From Campylobacterales bacterium (GTDB lineage: Bacteria > Campylobacterota > Campylobacteria > Campylobacterales > Sulfurovaceae): a stretch of 8,224 nt of DNA. Below the pieces are notes generated by a model. It saw nothing but the letters and a program-made list of their open reading frames with translations. It did no database searches and was not told the origin of the DNA. Of the stretch, positions 6,035 to 8,224 are shown one piece after another; position 1 is the stretch's first letter, and each line of letters starts with the position of its first letter. Location of the stretch: assembly GCA_014763905.1 (NCBI GenBank), contig JACXUN010000058.1, forward strand, positions 1 through 8,224. The letters are read 5' to 3'. Position numbers and translations under genes: made by a program.

Positions 6035-7162
6035 ATGAAAGTGATTACCAACGCTAAAATTATTACCGAGAGTGAAATCCTAGAGGGATATCATCTGCTA
6101 TTTGACGAAAAGATTATCGACATTACGTCGACGCTGCCACAGAACGCTACGGTTATCGATGCCAAAGGAGCTTATCTGAGTGCCGGATTTATCGATATCC
6201 ATATCCACGGTTCCAGCGGAGCCGATGTAATGGATGCGACACCGGAGGCGTTGGAGAGGATTGCCCAAACCATTGTACAGACCGGTACGACGGCATTTCT
6301 TGGAACCACCATGACCATGGCAGCAGCAGATATTACCAAGGCATTGGAGAATGTTCAGCACTATCCACCCAAAACAGGAGCCAAACTTTTGGGTGTTCAT
6401 CTCGAAGGCCCATTTATCAATCCTAATAAACATGGAGCTCAAAATCGAGACTTTATCCAGTCTCCCGATATGTCGTTGATTGCACCCTATATGGATATCG
6501 TCAAGATGATTACCTTGGCTCCTGAGGTGCAAGGAGCAGAAGCCTTTATCCGGTATCTGAACAAGCACTATCCCCACATACTGTTGAGTATCGGACATAG
6601 CGAAGCGAGTTATGCGGAGAGTATCGAGAGTTTTGAATGGGGGGTCTCACACGCTACCCATCTCTTTAATGCGATGAACCCTCTGCATCACCGTGAACCG
6701 GGTATCGTCGGGGCAGTGCTTGCCGACCCCGAGGTGAGTTGTGATATTATTGCCGATCTGGTGCATATCCATCCCTCTTTTTTCCCGCTTTTGCGTCAGC
6801 TCAAACCGGATAATTTGGTATTGATTACTGATGCGATACGGGCGGGGTGTTTACAGTCGGGTAATTATATGCTTGGCGGACAGGAGGTGATCGTCGATAA
6901 GGGTATCGCCCGATTGGCTGACGGCACGTTGGCGGGGAGTCTCTTGAAGCTGAATGAAGCATTGCGAAATTTTGACCAACATAGTGATATGACACTAGTG
7001 GAATTGATTGCTATGGTGACAACTATTCCAGCCCGAAAACTAGGTCTGAAAATGGGAAGATTGGCTGAGGGCTATCCTGCCGATATGGTACTCTTTGATT
7101 CCCATTTTACCATTCATCAAACATGGGTAAACGGCGAATTAATTTTTGATTTTTCTGTTTAA
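6035..7162 (+). CDS. nagA: N-acetylglucosamine-6-phosphate deacetylase
   Basis: Cytoplasmic amidohydrolase that removes acetate from GlcNAc-6-phosphate to give GlcN-6-phosphate, in amino-sugar use and cell-wall recycling. All metal and catalytic positions are visible in the 375 residues: 'GFIDIHIHG' (His56, His58), 'GVHLEGPFI' (Glu124), 'IGHSEA' (His188), 'SHATHLFNAM' (His209), 'DLVHIHP' (His244) and 'LITDAIRAG' (catalytic Asp266), then 'LADGTLAGS' (295-302). The intact HxH pair is like the binuclear Gram-positive enzymes rather than E. coli NagA, where that pair is replaced. N- and C-terminal strands ('MKVITNAKI', 'GYPADMVLFD', 'TWVNGELIF') form the usual small beta domain. No Shine-Dalgarno; TATAAT is 7 nt upstream. 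No nagB or kinase is adjacent; the neighbour is a divergent DUF819 transporter-like gene. Sister amidohydrolases are less likely given the motif match. Confidence 0.94.
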   Translation: MKVITNAKIITESEILEGYHLLFDEKIIDITSTLPQNATVIDAKGAYLSAGFIDIHIHGSSGADVMDATPEALERIAQTIVQTGTTAFLGTTMTMAAADITKALENVQHYPPKTGAKLLGVHLEGPFINPNKHGAQNRDFIQSPDMSLIAPYMDIVKMITLAPEVQGAEAFIRYLNKHYPHILLSIGHSEASYAESIESFEWGVSHATHLFNAMNPLHHREPGIVGAVLADPEVSCDIIADLVHIHPSFFPLLRQLKPDNLVLITDAIRAGCLQSGNYMLGGQEVIVDKGIARLADGTLAGSLLKLNEALRNFDQHSDMTLVELIAMVTTIPARKLGLKMGRLAEGYPADMVLFDSHFTIHQTWVNGELIFDFSV

Positions 7163-7190
7163 AAATATTATAAACAGTGCAATCTTTTTT
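7155..7190 (+). terminator. Weak AT-rich stem-loop plus T-run after nagA
   Basis: CTGTTTA (7155-7161) pairs with TAAACAG (7171-7177) around a 9-nt loop, and TTTTTT follows at 7185-7190. The stem includes the nagA stop codon. It is short and AT-rich, and the T-run begins 7 nt after the stem, so termination may be inefficient. Confidence 0.4.
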
Positions 7191-7212
7191 CCGTAGATAG
7201 GGCAAGTTTCTT

Positions 7213-7228
7213 CTTTATCATGATAAAG
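7213..7228. promoter_or_regulatory. Perfect 16-bp palindrome upstream of the caspase gene: candidate regulator binding site
   Basis: CTTTATCATGATAAAG is an exact palindrome. Its core TTTAT-N4-ATAAA has the 5-4-5 layout of CRP/FNR-family sites (FNR: TTGAT-N4-ATCAA) but with a T in place of the key G. It lies 85 bp before the caspase start codon, which fits an activator or repressor site. The regulator is unknown. Confidence 0.45.
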
Positions 7229-7253
7229 CCTCTCTGCACTCATAACATCTTAA

Positions 7254-7282
7254 GTTTGACTACTATACCATCATAAAAGATA
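7254..7282 (+). promoter_or_regulatory. Tentative promoter region for the caspase gene
   Basis: TTGACT at about 7256-7261 resembles a -35 box, and A/T-rich hexamers follow (TATACC, CATAAAAGATAG), but none is a good -10 at 17 bp. The region sits between the palindrome and the ribosome site and is the likeliest place for a promoter; the exact boxes are uncertain. Confidence 0.25.
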
Positions 7283-7313
7283 GGGGAATTGAGATTCTTA
7301 ACAGGAGTGTATG

Positions 7314-8165
7314 ATGAAAAAAGGAATATCAATTCATATTGGTGTCAATCTTGTTGACCCGGAACATTACGGGAATGGAGTGGTTCCGCTAGAGACCTGT
7401 GAGCAAGATGCGAGAGATATGCAGCAGATTGCACTGGATCAAAACTTTAAATCAACGACCATGCTGCTAACCGAAAATGCTACCCGTGCTGCGGTCAAAT
7501 CGGCGATTGCTTCAGCGAGTCAGGAACTGGTATCGGATGATATGCTGTTTCTGACCTATTCCGGGCATGGAGGATTTGTTCCCGATAAGAGTGGCGATGA
7601 AGAGGATCGTCTCGATGAGACCTGGTGTCTTTATGATGGACAGTTGATCGATGATGAGTTGTTTGAACTCTGGGGGAGCTTTGCGGAGGGGGTGCGTATC
7701 GTGATGATCTCCGACAGCTGCCATAGCGGTACGGTTGCCAAAGCAAATCTCTTTCAGGATATCAAGACCGAAAATAGCAAACTGTTCAAACCGAAACTCC
7801 TCTCTTACTCGGTAGCCAAAGAGGTCTATTTCAAAAATAAGGCATTCTATACCGAGATCGAAGCCAATGTAGACCAGACCAAAGCGGGAGAGATCAAAGC
7901 ATCGGTCAAACTCTTAGCAGGATGTCAAGACCCGCAGGTCTCTTATACGGTTCCGTTTGCGAGTAACAGTATCTTTACCGAAAAACTTCTCAAAGTATGG
8001 AACGGAGGGAAATTTATCGGTGATTATGAGGTGTTTTTCAATCAGATAGCCGCAGAGATGGAAGCTCTCGATTTCTTACCGACAAAACAGACTCCCAATC
8101 TGTACAGTGTCGGTGAAGCAAACGAAGCGTTCGATAAACAAAAACCGTTTCAGATTTATGAATAA
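7314..8165 (+). CDS. Stand-alone caspase-like peptidase (C14, orthocaspase/metacaspase type)
   Basis: Cysteine peptidase of the caspase fold. The 283 residues are almost only the catalytic domain. The p20 half starts with 'KKGISIHIGVNLVDPEHY' (2-19), has 'TYSGHGG' with catalytic His85, an acidic loop 'DEEDRLDETWCLYD' (95-108), and 'ISDSCHSG' with nucleophile Cys136 and Asp134 in the expected basic-P1 pocket. The p10-like half has 'LLAGCQDPQVSY' and 'FTEKLLKVW' (200-229) and the tail 'QTPNLYSVG'. A ~50-residue Lys-rich linker (148-195) lies between the halves. Related bacterial enzymes cut after Arg or Lys; that this one does is inference. No signal peptide or membrane segment. Two ATGs stand in tandem; AGGAG is 6 nt before the second (7314) and only 3 nt before the first (7311), so I chose the second. 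Another gene starts 11 bp downstream. Confidence 0.9.
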   Translation: MKKGISIHIGVNLVDPEHYGNGVVPLETCEQDARDMQQIALDQNFKSTTMLLTENATRAAVKSAIASASQELVSDDMLFLTYSGHGGFVPDKSGDEEDRLDETWCLYDGQLIDDELFELWGSFAEGVRIVMISDSCHSGTVAKANLFQDIKTENSKLFKPKLLSYSVAKEVYFKNKAFYTEIEANVDQTKAGEIKASVKLLAGCQDPQVSYTVPFASNSIFTEKLLKVWNGGKFIGDYEVFFNQIAAEMEALDFLPTKQTPNLYSVGEANEAFDKQKPFQIYE

Positions 8166-8176
8166 GAGACACCTTC

Positions 8177-8224
8177 ATGGGTACTTCCTCTTATAAAAAC
8201 AGACTGCTTGATGTCCGTAAAGAT
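8177..8224 (+). CDS. Start of a further gene, truncated by the window edge
   Basis: An ATG 11 bp after the caspase stop opens a frame that reads MGTSSYKNRLLDVRKD without a stop up to the window end. The ribosome site is weak (AAGAGA, 7 nt upstream). The short gap suggests co-transcription with the caspase gene. 'NRLLDVRKD' recalls the N-termini of some bacterial papain-like (C1 family) peptidases, which often begin with an R-x-D segment followed by DFRD, but 16 residues are too few for a family call. Confidence 0.5.
   Translation, partial: MGTSSYKNRLLDVRKD

Noticed and set aside
5998..6051. Longer N-terminus for the DUF819 protein (TTG at 6051 or ATG at 6036)
   Set aside because: It would overlap the nagA start, has no ribosome site, and adds a Cys-containing non-membrane leader before the first TM segment.
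6098..6598. A 166-codon frame on the minus strand inside nagA
   Set aside because: It is the mirror of a strongly conserved nagA coding frame, has no ribosome site and no recognisable protein features.
7176..7240. AGTGCA and TGCACT enclosing the 16-bp palindrome, as if a structured small RNA
   Set aside because: Only 6 bp of outer pairing around 53 nt with no further inner helices except the palindrome; likely chance.
7262..7271. Ten-base match ACTATACCAT shared with the accD promoter (4773-4782)
   Set aside because: AT-rich 10-mer; in the second place it would drive an antisense promoter toward nagA with no -35. Not enough to call a shared operator.

Overview
The window looks like chromosomal DNA of a free-living, sulfur- or hydrogen-oxidising member of the Campylobacterota (Sulfuricurvum/Sulfurimonas type). 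This rests on moderate GC, the protein sequences, and the order accD - (thiE) - rlmH - dksA-like - membrane protein - dusB. From memory, Campylobacter jejuni has the same order without thiE (around Cj0127c-Cj0123c). No search was run, so the genus is an inference.

Layout. (1) 1-332, plus strand: the 3' end of an M15 zinc peptidase of the peptidoglycan-cleaving type, followed by a strong imperfect hairpin at 339-388. (2) 396-4736, minus strand: a tightly packed six-gene operon transcribed accD -> thiE -> rlmH -> dksA-like -> two-TM LapA-like protein -> dusB, with a recognisable extended -10 in front of accD. It joins fatty-acid synthesis, thiamine synthesis, rRNA and tRNA modification and RNA polymerase control, as growth-linked housekeeping clusters often do. 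(3) 4837-5997, minus strand: a DUF819 (YjcL-type) multi-spanning membrane protein. It is divergent from nagA (6035-7162, plus strand), and only 37 bp separate the two start codons. (4) 7163-7310: a gap with a weak terminator and a perfect 16-bp palindrome. (5) 7314-8165, plus strand: a stand-alone bacterial caspase homologue (C14, orthocaspase/metacaspase type) with an intact His/Cys dyad, followed at 8177 by the first 16 codons of another gene that runs off the window.

Most of the window is conserved core. The parts most worth a second look are the perfect 14-bp stem inside the start of thiE, the two facing promoters that seem to leave nagA and the DUF819 gene with almost no 5' leader, the caspase locus with its palindromic upstream site, and the LapA-like hairpin fused to a helical cytoplasmic domain. 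I saw no insertion sequence, tRNA, rRNA or CRISPR array. No gene-free stretch exceeds 150 bases.
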